Assembly (NCBI GenBank): GCA_037447655.1
Contig: JBBHKE010002283.1
Location: 197,336 to 240,213 of the forward strand
Direction: 5' to 3'
From: Zygnema cylindricum
Lineage: Eukaryota > Streptophyta > Zygnematophyceae > Zygnematales > Zygnemataceae
Length of the DNA: 42,878 nt
This document shows positions 32,794 to 42,224 of this stretch, in pieces. The notes below the pieces were generated by a model that saw only the letters and a list, made by a program, of their open reading frames with translations, was not told the DNA's origin and made no database searches. Numbering within the stretch: the stretch's first letter is position 1; every line of letters starts with the position of its first letter. Position numbers and translations under genes: made by a program.

Positions 32794-32917
32794 AGTTATG
32801 GGCCCACCATCTAGGGTGCCTATGTTCGATATAACAGACTTCACTTATAATGAGTTTACTATGGAGGGATTGCTTTTCGAGAATCACTTATGGGGAATTG
32901 TTTTGTGTAGAAATAAA
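32774..32917 (+). pseudogene. Gag start of Copia element D1, truncated
   Basis: Opens with MEVSNFQ in the LTR end, crosses the PBS as VMGPP and continues SRVPMFDITDF to HLWGIVLCRNK, homologous to the D2 gag. It is cut after about 120 bp by the D2 LTR. The PBS is AGTTATGGGCCCACC (32794-32808), 14 of 15 bases complementary to the initiator tRNA-Met anticodon arm. Confidence 0.78.
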
Positions 32918-33961
32918 TGGTCCGTTTAAAGTATTTCTAGGTCTAAATAGAAATATAGAAAGAAGCCGAGGCAGTCTAACTCTAACTTTTCTCTCCAAAT
33001 CTCAAACTTGTCGCAGTCACTGAGAAATTCGAGAGGAAGCTAGAGCCATGGCTACCTAGGCTATCCAGAGGTTTACCGAAATATATATATTAGTTAGGGA
33101 TTTATTTACTAAAAAGGATATGTGCCCGCCACAGGATTTGAACCTGGTAACTGCCAGACGGCAAGCCGCCAGTAGCCGGTAACCTTAGCCGTTAAGTCTT
33201 TAGGAAGTGTTACGTACTATATGGTTTGATATTTAATTAAACATTAATACGTAGGATAATTCATTTAACTGTAATTATTTACAGGATACATACATCCGGT
33301 AATGTAAAAGTACGGATTACGGTACGGATAAGAAATCAATACCGCGCATTTATTTCTTTGGCGAAAACGAATACCTCGCATGTATTTATTACGGCTACGA
33401 TTAAATGTGAATTTAATCGGACGGCCGAATTAGCCTCGAGATCGCACAAGAAGATTTCGGCGGTTTGTGGTCATCGCCACATCGGATGACACGTGGCGAA
33501 ATTACATTGGATTGTAGTATCTCCGGAGATTACGGCACCGAATCCGAATATGACATGTGTCGACTTTTAGGCCATGTCGTACAATGTCCGTACATCATGT
33601 ACACCGGCAGCTGTACTTTTGTGTACGAAAGTGGAATATGATTGGCTCTGTACATTAGAAGATAGAGTCTGTGAGAGAGAAAGGACTTAAAAATATTAGG
33701 AGATAGGACCCTCTCTCCCAGAGAGCTACTTTACAAAAGGTCAACTTTGACCCTTCATAACTTACTGCTCAGGGGAGCAAATTCAGAGATACTTTTTGAT
33801 ATCTACTCAGGGGAGTTTTGCCTTTACAGGGGTGAAGGTGGTCAGAGTTATTGTCTGCAAGGGTGGCAGTTGTTCTTGCTGAAACACAAAGGGGTCAGGG
33901 TTATCTCACAGGTTTCTTGAATCGGTCCACTCTGAGGACTTCAGGAGGTCTCAAAGTTTCA
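32918..33961 (+). repeat. LTR of Copia element D2
   Basis: About 1044 bp, related to the D1 LTR but much diverged. The left border is inferred from alignment with D1 (TGG at 32918); the right end TTTCA is clear because the PBS follows. The codon equivalent to the D1 LTR ATG is AGG (33942-33944). Confidence 0.72.
33121..33205 (-). other. tRNA-like segment within the D2 LTR
   Basis: The minus strand has GGTTCAAATCC (33144-33134), close to the RNA polymerase III B-box/T-arm consensus, in a T-arm-like hairpin followed by GCGGGCACA. Upstream, TTAACGGCTAAGG resembles a D-arm. The acceptor 5' strand is not found, so this is not an intact tRNA gene. D1 and the B1 copy have diverged versions that have lost the B-box. 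Confidence 0.35.
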
Positions 33962-33976
33962 AGTTATGGGCCCACC
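33962..33976 (+). other. Primer-binding site of element D2
   Basis: AGTTATGGGCCCACC directly after the LTR end, identical to the D1 site and one mismatch from the complement of the plant-type initiator tRNA-Met anticodon arm. Confidence 0.8.
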
Positions 33977-34565
33977 CTCTAGGGTACCAATCTTTAATGG
34001 AACTGGCTTCATATACTGGGAAAGTATGATGATACGAGCTCTATGCGAAAAAAGGTTTTGGGGGATAGTGAGTGGAAGGTTCGGGCGTCCATCAAGTCTT
34101 GGAATCCCTCCAAGGTTTGGAGGAAGCAGATTCACCAGGAAAGAGGATCCACCTTCAACGGAGGAAACAAACGAAGGAGGGGTGGTGGACAAAGGAAAGG
34201 AGAAGGAGACGACCACACCAATAGCAACTGGTTCGGCATTCATGTCACCTATTCCGAGGAACGAGGAGAATGATACTGAAACCTGGGACTTCAACAATAT
34301 GGCGGCAAAACACTTCATCCTGCGCCATCTCACTCAAGGACTTGCATGTCCACTCAAGGACTTGCATGTCCTCATTTGCAGGTAGAAAGGGCATCGGATC
34401 TTTGGATGGCTCTCATAGAGATGTACCGAAGTGGTACGATTCAGCAAGAACAGTTGGCTGATCAAAATGTTAAGGAGTACGTATACAAAGGGGGGAAGAT
34501 GTTGGGATTTTGCAATGAGCTTGCTTTACTCTTCATTGAGCTAGAGAGTGCGGGAAAAGATTTTA
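33966..34565 (+). pseudogene. Gag of Copia element D2, frameshifted and truncated
   Basis: Begins MGPPSRVPIFNGTGFIYW in the PBS. After about 45 residues comes a segment (GRPSSLGIPP to SPIPRN) without counterpart in A or C, then the gag core. A 20-bp tandem duplication (CACTCAAGGACTTGCATGTC, about 34327-34366) shifts the frame and ends the first frame at 34385; the core continues in another frame as ERASDLWMALIEMYRSG and VYKGGKML. At about 34565 coding sequence runs straight into the truncated B2 LTR. Zinc knuckle and pol are missing. Confidence 0.8.
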
Positions 34566-35238
34566 AAATACTTAAATGTCTCAATGCCGAAGCGAATTTA
34601 AAATGAAATCAAACATTACAACAGATTAATAAATCATAGTTTAAGATAGAGGCAAATTGAATACTCAAGAAAATATACTCATATTAACTCAATTGTTAAA
34701 CATTACGTTTCTCTTTATTCATTCTTCTTTAATTGACTCTTGATTGATTCCTAATTCACTCATAGTTTTTCTTTCTAATTGTATCTAACTAACACAAAGG
34801 CTTTTTAACTTAGTTGTGGAAACAATCTAGAACACTATTTCTAGAAGTGTCTAAATGTACTTAGACGGAAATTTGGTACAAACCAAATGGAACTACTAAA
34901 AAACGAAATTTTCAAAAATCTTGTACGAACAACTTAACTTACGCAAAACGAACATTCTAGACGTACGTCGCGCGGAACAAAACTTCGAGAAGTACTAATC
35001 TAGAAGTCAAACGAGACAAAAACAAATCGAATCAAATCTAATTGTGTACGGGTGAAAATTACACGCACAAAATACTACATTAAACTAAACGAAACAAAAC
35101 CGAATCCGCGAACCGACGCATGGAGTTCTAAATGGAACAAAAGCAAGTACTTGAATTGACGCGCGGCCAAATCTAAACCACGCTAAATACAAACCAAGAT
35201 CAAGTGAACAAAAGATTCAACAATTGAAAATCCTAACA
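34566..35238 (-). repeat. 5' LTR of B2, U5 end truncated
   Basis: Reverse complement of the B LTR, lacking about the last 40 bp at its inner end, where D2 gag is fused. The outer end CCTAACA and the following TACAT define the right border of B2. The loss of U5 and PBS explains why the family B priming site cannot be read anywhere in the window. Confidence 0.85.
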
Positions 35239-35243
35239 TACAT

Positions 35244-35606
35244 TTCAGTTTGATGCGGCAGTTACGATATCTTTTGACATCGTTCTTTCAAATGGCAACG
35301 CGCCTATGACGTATGCAAGTTTTTTTACAAGACGTTACTGTTGAATTTTTAGTGGTGGTTGAAGTGCAATTCGCAATGGATGTTATGTGTGAGAGGGGCA
35401 ACAAAATCGAGAGTTACGCTTGCCGTGATCCTCTTGGTAAAAGGAGGAAAAGAAATAAACTAATTCAAATTGTGTATGGTTAACTTGGACGTTGGAGTGT
35501 TACATCTTTTTGTCCACATTGATGTTCGATGATGTATTTTTGTACGTTGACATATTTAAGAGGGAGAGGCTGAAATTGGTGTTCTACCATTCCACAGCTT
35601 CTCCCA
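35244..35606 (+). other. Right interior of element E
   Basis: About 360 bp with no recognisable gene; continues the E interior interrupted at 20404. Confidence 0.5.
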
Positions 35607-35619
35607 TTAAAAGGGAGAT
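35607..35619 (+). other. Polypurine tract of element E
   Basis: TTAAAAGGGAGAT directly before the right LTR start TGTTATG; this sets the orientation of the element. Confidence 0.75.
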
Positions 35620-36390
35620 TGTTATGATTATTGGGAGAATCGGCGGATCAGCCGAAATCATGTTTTGTTTGATGTGAATAATCGGTCGTCTGTGGATTTG
35701 TTAACGTTTGGGTTTGCGTGGCGCGATTCGATTTTGAGATTGCTTTCACGATTTGCATTGGAGTACCTCTGGTTTGTTTAATGTACATTGGTTCAGTATT
35801 AGCTGGTACATTGCTTATTTATGTGTGATGGTTCAGTTTGATTTCGTCTGTCTTGTATTGTCTTGAACGGTGACTATGTTATTAAGTGCGATGTACGTGT
35901 CTCGTTCGTTTTAGTGCGTTGTACGTGTCTAATTCTTTTTAGTGAGCCCAACTTTGTTTCGGCGCTTGAATGTCTTGTTATGCTCATGTGCGCCTGTGGT
36001 CTTCGGCGCCCTTGTCTGTTTTTAGTTAGTGGAGTAAGTGGTCATGTTAGTTAGTGGAGTAAGTGGTCATGAGTTGTCGATGTTAAGAAGGTATATTAGC
36101 GTGTGTTACTATCAGTTTAGTATGCAGTCTGTTGAGATGCACTAGGTGTCTTAAGCAGTGACACATTAAGATGTTGAGAGAAGAAGACTTAAAGAAGGAG
36201 GGAAGAATTGTCAAAGAGAGAGGTTGTTATTGAGAAAGCCTTTGCTTAATATATTGATATTTGGCCGACATAATTTCTCGTGAGTTGTGAGTGTTATTTA
36301 TTCGTGATAATGTTTAGTGAAAGCTTCCGCTGTGAGATTTGAATTTTTATTTGTGAGCATCTTTGTGAGCACTTAATTCGATTCTTAACA
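35620..36390 (+). repeat. 3' LTR of element E
   Basis: 771 bp, TGTTATGA to TTAACA. It contains a short tandem duplication near 36030-36071 (TTAGTTAGTGGAGTAAGTGG) absent from the 5' LTR. The TSD TTATA follows at 36391-36395. Confidence 0.9.
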
Positions 36391-36517
36391 TTATAGACCT
36401 TTGATTGAAAACCTTTAGATAGGTGGTGTCTATCTGTCCGCGCCTTTTTTTTTTGCACGCATGTATGTAAGCGAAATCGCAGTATGTATCGTTTCGAAAC
36501 GGTAGTATATACAGTAC

Positions 36518-39160
36518 TAGAGGTTGCAAAAGTCAAAATTTTAGATACCCTAAACAGACATTTTTTTTTTTCAAAATTTGAACACCTAACACCTGACCGG
36601 GTTATGTCATGCTCCTAAATTGTTACCCGTTACCCGATACGCGTTTACAAAAATAAAAGTTAAACCGAAACTGGTTTTCCCGCGACTACTCGTACCCGCC
36701 CGTACTCGCCCGTAACCAAATAAGTACAAAAATACAACCCTCATTGTTATTAGACTTAAACATTTAATACTGTTGATGAAAAATTAGAATTAATAATATT
36801 ATTTAATGAAAGGAAACATGGCAGATTGTAGTCCACGTCTTTAAATAGCGTTGTCAACACTATTTGGTGATTTTTTGTTATAAATAGCAGGGACTTATTA
36901 ACACAAATAACAATGAGCGGTATAGTGGTACATCTCCCTTTGCAAAAAAACAGTTCTTGTAACTTTTCTTTTTACTATTTTGTCTTTTAGTTTTCTCTCT
37001 TGACGAATAATTTTTTTTCCTCTACAATCACCTCCCCCAAGAGTTTTTTTCCTAATTTTGCATGTAACTCTTAGATTAATGTTTAAAATCTTATATTTAT
37101 ACCTCCAAATCCAAATTTTTTGCCACATTTTGACGGTTTCGGATTACGACACTACGTTATGAATTTTACAAAAAAGTTAAAGTTTTTATTATGTATACTT
37201 AAAAAAAAATAGATTTTCACAAAGCAAATCAATTAGCAAAAAACACATTATGACATGCCAAAAAAACATTTTCTTGTTTTTGTCATCGCTCTCACCACAA
37301 AAATTGTGGAAACCGTCCATACTTTGCGATATTTTTCGTTTTTTTGTTATACTATGAGGAATAACAAAATCAAGTCATCACCGAGGCCTTTTGTGAGTTC
37401 TTGAATTTTGACCCTCGCGCTTTCAATTTCTGTTTTCGATACCTCAATTATTTCAAGCCTTTGTTTTTCCGGGATCTAAAATAGCCGCGACAATATTATA
37501 CTTGTGAAGGCCTCACTTCGGTAGTGCATATTTCATAAAAAGTTATTTCAATTTTTGCAAGTTTGGAATCACCAGTACTGTTTTCCACCGCCAATAAAAT
37601 GGAGAGACGATATGAAACATAACTAAATGTAAGTTGATTCTTTGAATTTTCCAACTTTAGGCGGCTTCAAAACCTTTACAAATTCCGATAATTTAGTGTC
37701 TTATCGATAAACGCTAAAAATATCAATTTATTTTTTGCTTAAGCGATTGATCCTATCTCATTGAATGCATCTTAAATACTCTTCAGCATTCGGAGCAAGG
37801 AATTCCACTGCGTTGTGTTTTCTTGTTTTACAGGTTTTTTTAAAAGAATTTGTAAATTACTTCGTTTGAAAAACGTGACTAATGATTTACAAAAGTCAAT
37901 TAAATCAATTAACTTAGAAACTTCCACATCGTATTTTTATCTTTTGGAAGTTCCGCTCTTGTTCAAAATCGTTGTCACAATTGTAGCAATTTTATGGTCC
38001 CCGCAAAGTATCCAAGTAAATATACTCAGTAGACCTTCAACCGCACACACGTTAGAGCCAATGTCGGTTCCAACAACACACCGATTTTCCAAAATATCAA
38101 AATTGGCCATTTCAAATTTGGTCAAACAATTTTTGAAAGCCGTTAAAACATTTTTTGTGGTATGTTTTTCCTCCGGAAAATGATGGCTTGAAGCGTGCGC
38201 GCATGATGAAGTTTAAATTATTTGTCCATAAAATGAGCGGTTATTAACATGAATGATGTTCTTTTTATTGTCCCGGTGAGTGATCGGTTGTAAATGCGAC
38301 AAAAAAAATTGCTATCAATATTTTCTCTAAGTTTTTGGATGATCAAACTACAAATATGTTTGGTAGAAGATATGATGTAGTTTTCTATGCTATTTACGGG
38401 CGGGAGTAGTTGGTTGATGTCAACACCTTTGTTTGGCAAAACACCAACATCAAACAATGCTTGACAAAATGCTTAAGAACATGGGAAAAAAAAAACAATA
38501 AGAAAATGTCATACAAGTACTAACCATGATCAATTAGAAGGTTTCTACCAAAACGTTATTTTTAACAACATCATGACAAACAAATAATAATAAAAAAATA
38601 AAAATAAGCGTACGAATATAAATTATTGATAAGAAAATAGTGATGAAGCTCAAATATATAAATTTATTAACAAAACAAGTTATAATGACATATACATTAA
38701 AACCATCCTAAATGGAATTCAAAGTAAATCATACCTGAACCGTTGACTATCAAAAATGTTGATATTTGACATTGACACGTTGACATATTTGTGGAAACAC
38801 CGTATAAAGTGCATAATTAACACTTTACAATAGAGTACGATTTGCGACCCTTATCTTCCATTAAGATTTGCAAAATGAACAGTGTTAGTACCGTGTCAGA
38901 TTTTAGAAACGCTAATCGTGATGTCACGTACTTCCACGATAACAAGAGTACAAAGTACAATAATGTTGGATAGTATAGACAGTACAAAACCTTCAATATT
39001 TTTCGTTTTTTGCTTACCCGACCTTACTTTTTTTTTTTTATGAATGACCCGCTCGAATCCGCCCGGCCCCCAAAATTTGGCAACCGAATCTGTTCCGAAC
39101 GTGATGCGAGGGGTCGGGTAACAATCCGTTACGGTTTTGGGTAACCGTTTGCGACCTCTG
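36518..39160 (-). mobile_element. hAT transposon, degenerate
   Basis: Left end TAGAGGTTGCAAAAG and right end CTTTTGCAACCTCTA-like (GTAACCGTTTGCGACCTCTG) form imperfect terminal inverted repeats; subterminal GTTACCCG words recur at both ends. A hAT-type transposase remnant lies inside on the minus strand. The flanking octamers TACAGTAC and GTATTAAC do not form a convincing 8-bp TSD, so the exact borders are tentative. Confidence 0.65.
37440..38457 (-). pseudogene. hAT transposase remnant
   Basis: Minus-strand coding in several pieces. 38457-38218 carries NFFCRIYN...TSFMLITAHFMDK, the region before and at the first catalytic part of hAT transposases. After a frameshift, 38170-37937 has HTTKNVLTAFKN, then GTDIGSNVCAVEG and LCGDHKIATIV, matching the DxxSN and CxxH signatures. 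A TAA at 37936-37934 is followed in frame by VSKLIDLIDFCKSLVTFFK and QWNSLLRMLKSI (family RWNS), with another TAA near 37775. A weak C-terminal trace (VAAILDPGK) is near 37475. At least one frameshift and two stops make it non-functional. The N-terminal BED-type zinc finger was not recognised. Confidence 0.72.
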
Positions 39161-39177
39161 GTATTAACACTATTGTT

Positions 39178-39307
39178 GTGTGTCGGGTAAAAATATATCG
39201 CGATAAACTCCATATAAGATGTATCGATTAACGATCGGTTAGGGACCTCGATATGGTACGAAAATTCGTACGTAAAGTCGTAAGAAAAAAATACAAAAAA
39301 ATCGTAC

Positions 39308-39308
<1 letters not shown>
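39178..39308 (+). mobile_element. TATCG-rich MITE-like fragment (family R3, copy c)
   Basis: GTGTCGGGTAAAAATATATCGCGATAAACTC-type sequence resembles the start of the R3 insert at 13014. It lies just outside the hAT element and ends at the poly-C run. Confidence 0.35.

Positions 39309-39337
<29 letters not shown>
39309..39337 (+). repeat. Run of 29 C
   Basis: Uninterrupted C homopolymer following ATCGTACG. Exact length is unreliable in most sequencing technologies. Confidence 0.9.
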
Positions 39338-39338
<1 letters not shown>

Positions 39339-39423
39339 TATTATTTACTATTTAGGGTTCAAAGGCAGAGCTTTTATTTTCTTCTATTTTATTTTGTTTT
39401 TCGTGTCCAAATTTAATATTTAA

Positions 39424-40202
39424 GGGTGTGTCCCCATGTACTTGTAACTTAGCGAAATTACTTTGTATTTTAGCGCGGATCCGCCGGACCCGGTGTTCAA
39501 GTGTCCCTATGTCTGTAAGGACGAAATCGTAACTTACGCTTGTGACGATTGTATACGTCGACAGTACCTGTGACGGTTGTCAACGTCTACAATCTGTGGT
39601 CGCACGTTGTTTTTTGTACCTGCGTGTGACGTCGCATGTCTTACCGTGACATTGTAGACGTAGCGCCTTCCAGCCTGTGAATTTCACGGTCGAAGAAGAT
39701 GCGCTTTGTCTTCGCGTCGCCTGTCCGCTCGACGTGAAATGGCATCGGAATTTGAAGACCCCTGCAAAAAAAGAAATCCGTATTAGACGAAAACGGACAA
39801 ATCCAAACAAATTGTGTACTTGTCTTTGTCGTATTAGAACGAAAACGGACAAAACATAACGAACTATGTACTTTTCTTTGTCCTTGGAAATCGTAGGATT
39901 TTTGTCGAAATTTACGGCACGTGCGAATGTATGTTCCTATTTGTCAATCGAAAAAACCTAATTTTAAATCACATCGCGCATGTGTTTTAAAGATAAGGTT
40001 GAAGATGACGTTTTTTGTCGTCGAAGTGGGTCGAAAAGCACAAGACGACAACTTTTCGTACATCCTAAGTTCAGGGATGACGCAAATTGTACTCTACAAA
40101 TTTGCGATTCCTTCGTACGGTTGCAACTTAGGCAGTACGGCGCTAAGTTTTACAGCAAAACGACAGGAAAAAACCCTTACTTATGCACATGGGGACACAC
40201 CC
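39424..40202. mobile_element. PIF/Harbinger-like miniature transposon
   Basis: 779 bp with 16-bp perfect terminal inverted repeats (GGGTGTGTCCCCATGT) and a TAA trinucleotide on both sides (39421-39423 and 40203-40205), as expected for TWA target duplication of PIF/Harbinger elements. A second, truncated copy is at 6339-6463. No transposase catalytic region is present. An open frame at 39677-39859 begins MNFTVEEDALCLR, which resembles the start of the Myb/SANT-like ORF1 protein of Harbinger elements, so the element may derive from an autonomous parent by deletion. A roughly 52-bp tandem duplication with GACGAAAACGGACAAA lies at about 39778-39880. Confidence 0.72.
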
Positions 40203-40205
40203 TAA

Positions 40206-41351
40206 GTGTCCTTTTATTAGGCTTTTGCGTTCACTTTTAAGGACTTTTGGTGGTCGAACCAAAATGTTGTATAAGTGCGACATCACTAAACGTTTTTGGC
40301 TTTTTGCCCTACGCCATTTTTATTTAAGTACGCACTGCTGTTTTAGTACGCACTATTTAACAAAGTGAATTGAACGGTGGAGTGAAAAATTCGAGCCGAT
40401 CGTCGCATAATGGAATCGCCTGACACGTGCAAAGTTTTTGGCACTTCTACAAGACAGTACAGTACTGTCTGTTTGAATTTTAGGGTTTTTTTTTAGGGCT
40501 AAGTTCAGTGTGTGCATAAAACACTGTTGACTAATTCGATTTTTTTTTGTTTTTTTATTACTTTACTATATTAAAATATTGTTACAGTAATCATAATATT
40601 TGTGCTATATTCGTATTGGCTCTCCTTGAGAAGTAAGTTCTACATTTCCTGTTTATATTTTATTTTTATTTATTTAATTATTTTTTTACCGTTTTTTTTA
40701 TTGTTTTTTAAAAGACGATTCCGTTATTTATAACAAAATTGTTTAAAATGTCATACCTAAAAAGACGCAATTGTCAAAATGTAAATCACAAATAACTGGA
40801 AAAAGTGTAAAAAAAGGTGAAAGAAAGTGGCAAAAAAAGTTTATAAAAGTAAAAACTGAAAAAGCTTAATTAATTATGAAAAAAAATAGGCGTAACTGAT
40901 TACGAGCTTAAAAAAAAAAAAAAAAATGCTTCCCCTAAAAAAAACTATAAAACAAGCATAAAACCGAGAGAAGTTCAGGAATAAATGTGTAGATCACTGC
41001 ATTTTACAGCACATGTTTAAAAAAAATGAATTATTTTTCATATTTTGAATAATTTTACTATTTTTATTAATTTCTCTATTTTTAATAATTTGACTATTTT
41101 TACTATCTTTAATATTTTTGATATTTTTGTTTTTTAAAGATGTTTAGATTTTTAATGTTTTTAGTATTTTCATGATCTTGCTTTTGCACCTTTTTTATTT
41201 TTTTGGTTTACTTGTAGTGATTTTTTCTTAAATTTTTCAATTGCAGTTGATTTGTTGGTAAACCTTATTTTATTTTGTTAGCTAATCTATTTGTTTTTTT
41301 ATGTTTTTTTTCTGGAATTGGATTTTTTGCAAATTTTTGAAGTGGATCAAG

Positions 41352-41353
<2 letters not shown>
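40206..41353. other. AT-rich intergenic sequence
   Basis: Long A- and T-runs with TATTTTTA-type low complexity. No gene or repeat shared with the rest of the window recognised. The last 200 bp before the TA microsatellite could contain the promoter or 5' leader of the downstream frame; no specific signal is claimed. Confidence 0.4.

Positions 41354-41407
<54 letters not shown>
41354..41407. repeat. (TA)n microsatellite
   Basis: About 27 TA units without interruption, ending in a T-run. Located 145 bp upstream of the ATG at 41550. Confidence 0.95.
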
Positions 41408-41414
<7 letters not shown>

Positions 41415-41549
41415 CCCTTGCTTTTTTTTCTTCTGACGAATTTCTTGTATGGATCCATCTGTCTTATGATACAGATATTGTATTTGTTTATGATTCCTTC
41501 AAAAAAAAAATATTTCTTTAAATAAATAACAAGTTTTTTTCCGGAGAAA

Positions 41550-42224
41550 ATGAGTTCTTGGCTTAATAACGTATCTGGTTGGAGGACTCCGACGGCGAAC
41601 AAAAGTACAAATTCTGATTTAAAATCAACTTCTCCATTTAAATCAAAAACAGAAAGTGATAGAAAAGAGATAAATGAAGGAAAAGTAAATGAAAGAAATC
41701 TAAATGAAAAAAAAGTAAACGAAGGAGAAAATAGTGAAGGAGAATCAAATGGAGAAGAGTTAAGTGAAGGCGAGGTAAACGAGAGAGAAGAAATATATGA
41801 AGGAGAAGAAATAGATGAAGAAGAAACAGGTGAAGGAGGAGGAAAAGACAAAAATGTGGTTTCAGATCCACCTGAAATCTTGACGACTCCTAATAAATCA
41901 TCTTCTTCCTCTTCGTTATTTTCTTTACTCCAAAAAAAGGAGAAACAGTCTCAAAAGGATGAAAATTTGACTCCAAATCTTCCTCCGACCGAATTGCCAA
42001 CCGATTCTCAAACTCAATTTTCTTCTCAAACTCAAACTTCTGAAATTCAATTATCATCTCCTTCTTCTCCTACTATTTTTCATCCTCCTCTGAGTGTTAC
42101 GACAAGTTTTACGGAACTGATTTCACATACACAGTCCAGTTATTACCAACCAATGGAATTTTTTGTGGCCTGGCAAGGAGTCCTTACTATTGCTTATTCC
42201 GGGATTCCTCCAGCTCTCGAAAAT
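41550..42224 (+). CDS. Unrecognised low-complexity protein, first exon
   Basis: ATG in a good context (AAAATGAG) opens a 228-codon frame to 42236. A consensus donor GTAAGT at 42225 is in phase 0, so an exon of 225 codons is likely and the gene would run past the window edge. Residues 1-30 are Ser/Thr/Lys-rich (MSSWLNNVSGW start). About 35-105 is a charged segment built on variants of NEGxxN/SEGE, a degenerate 5- to 6-residue repeat. About 110-185 is Ser/Thr/Pro/Gln-rich. The last 30 residues (SSYYQPMEFFVAWQGVLTIA) are hydrophobic and look like the start of a folded domain. I recognise no family. It could be a host gene or the gag of an unrecognised retroelement. Similarity of its last codons to downstream repeat units is noted separately. 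Confidence 0.45.

Larger units (their letters stand above)
20405..35238 (-). mobile_element. LTR retrotransposon B2 (family B) inserted in element E
   Basis: Minus-strand family B element. Its outer ends are TGATAAG at 20405 and CCTAACA at 35238. The flanking pentamers are TACAC (20400-20404) and TACAT (35239-35243), a TSD with one mutation. The 3' LTR is split by element C, and element A lies at the junction of the 3' LTR and the polypurine tract. The interior is mostly replaced by family D sequence in opposite orientation. Only about 205 bp of its own interior is recognised (31418-31622). Confidence 0.82.
17748..36390 (+). mobile_element. Non-autonomous LTR retrotransposon E, host of the nest
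   Basis: LTRs at 17748-18500 and 35620-36390 are direct repeats, and a perfect TSD TTATA lies at 17743-17747 and 36391-36395. The polypurine tract TTAAAAGGGAGAT precedes the right LTR, giving plus polarity. Removing the nested B2 insertion (20405-35238) leaves an interior of about 2.3 kb with no gag or pol homology. With two 0.75-kb LTRs this is a LARD-like element, and mobilisation in trans by another family is inferred. Confidence 0.88.

Noticed and set aside
35607-36390. Right-hand E LTR as an independent solo LTR
   Set aside because: It is preceded by a polypurine tract, and the TTATA after it matches the TTATA before the left LTR at 17748, so the two belong to one element.
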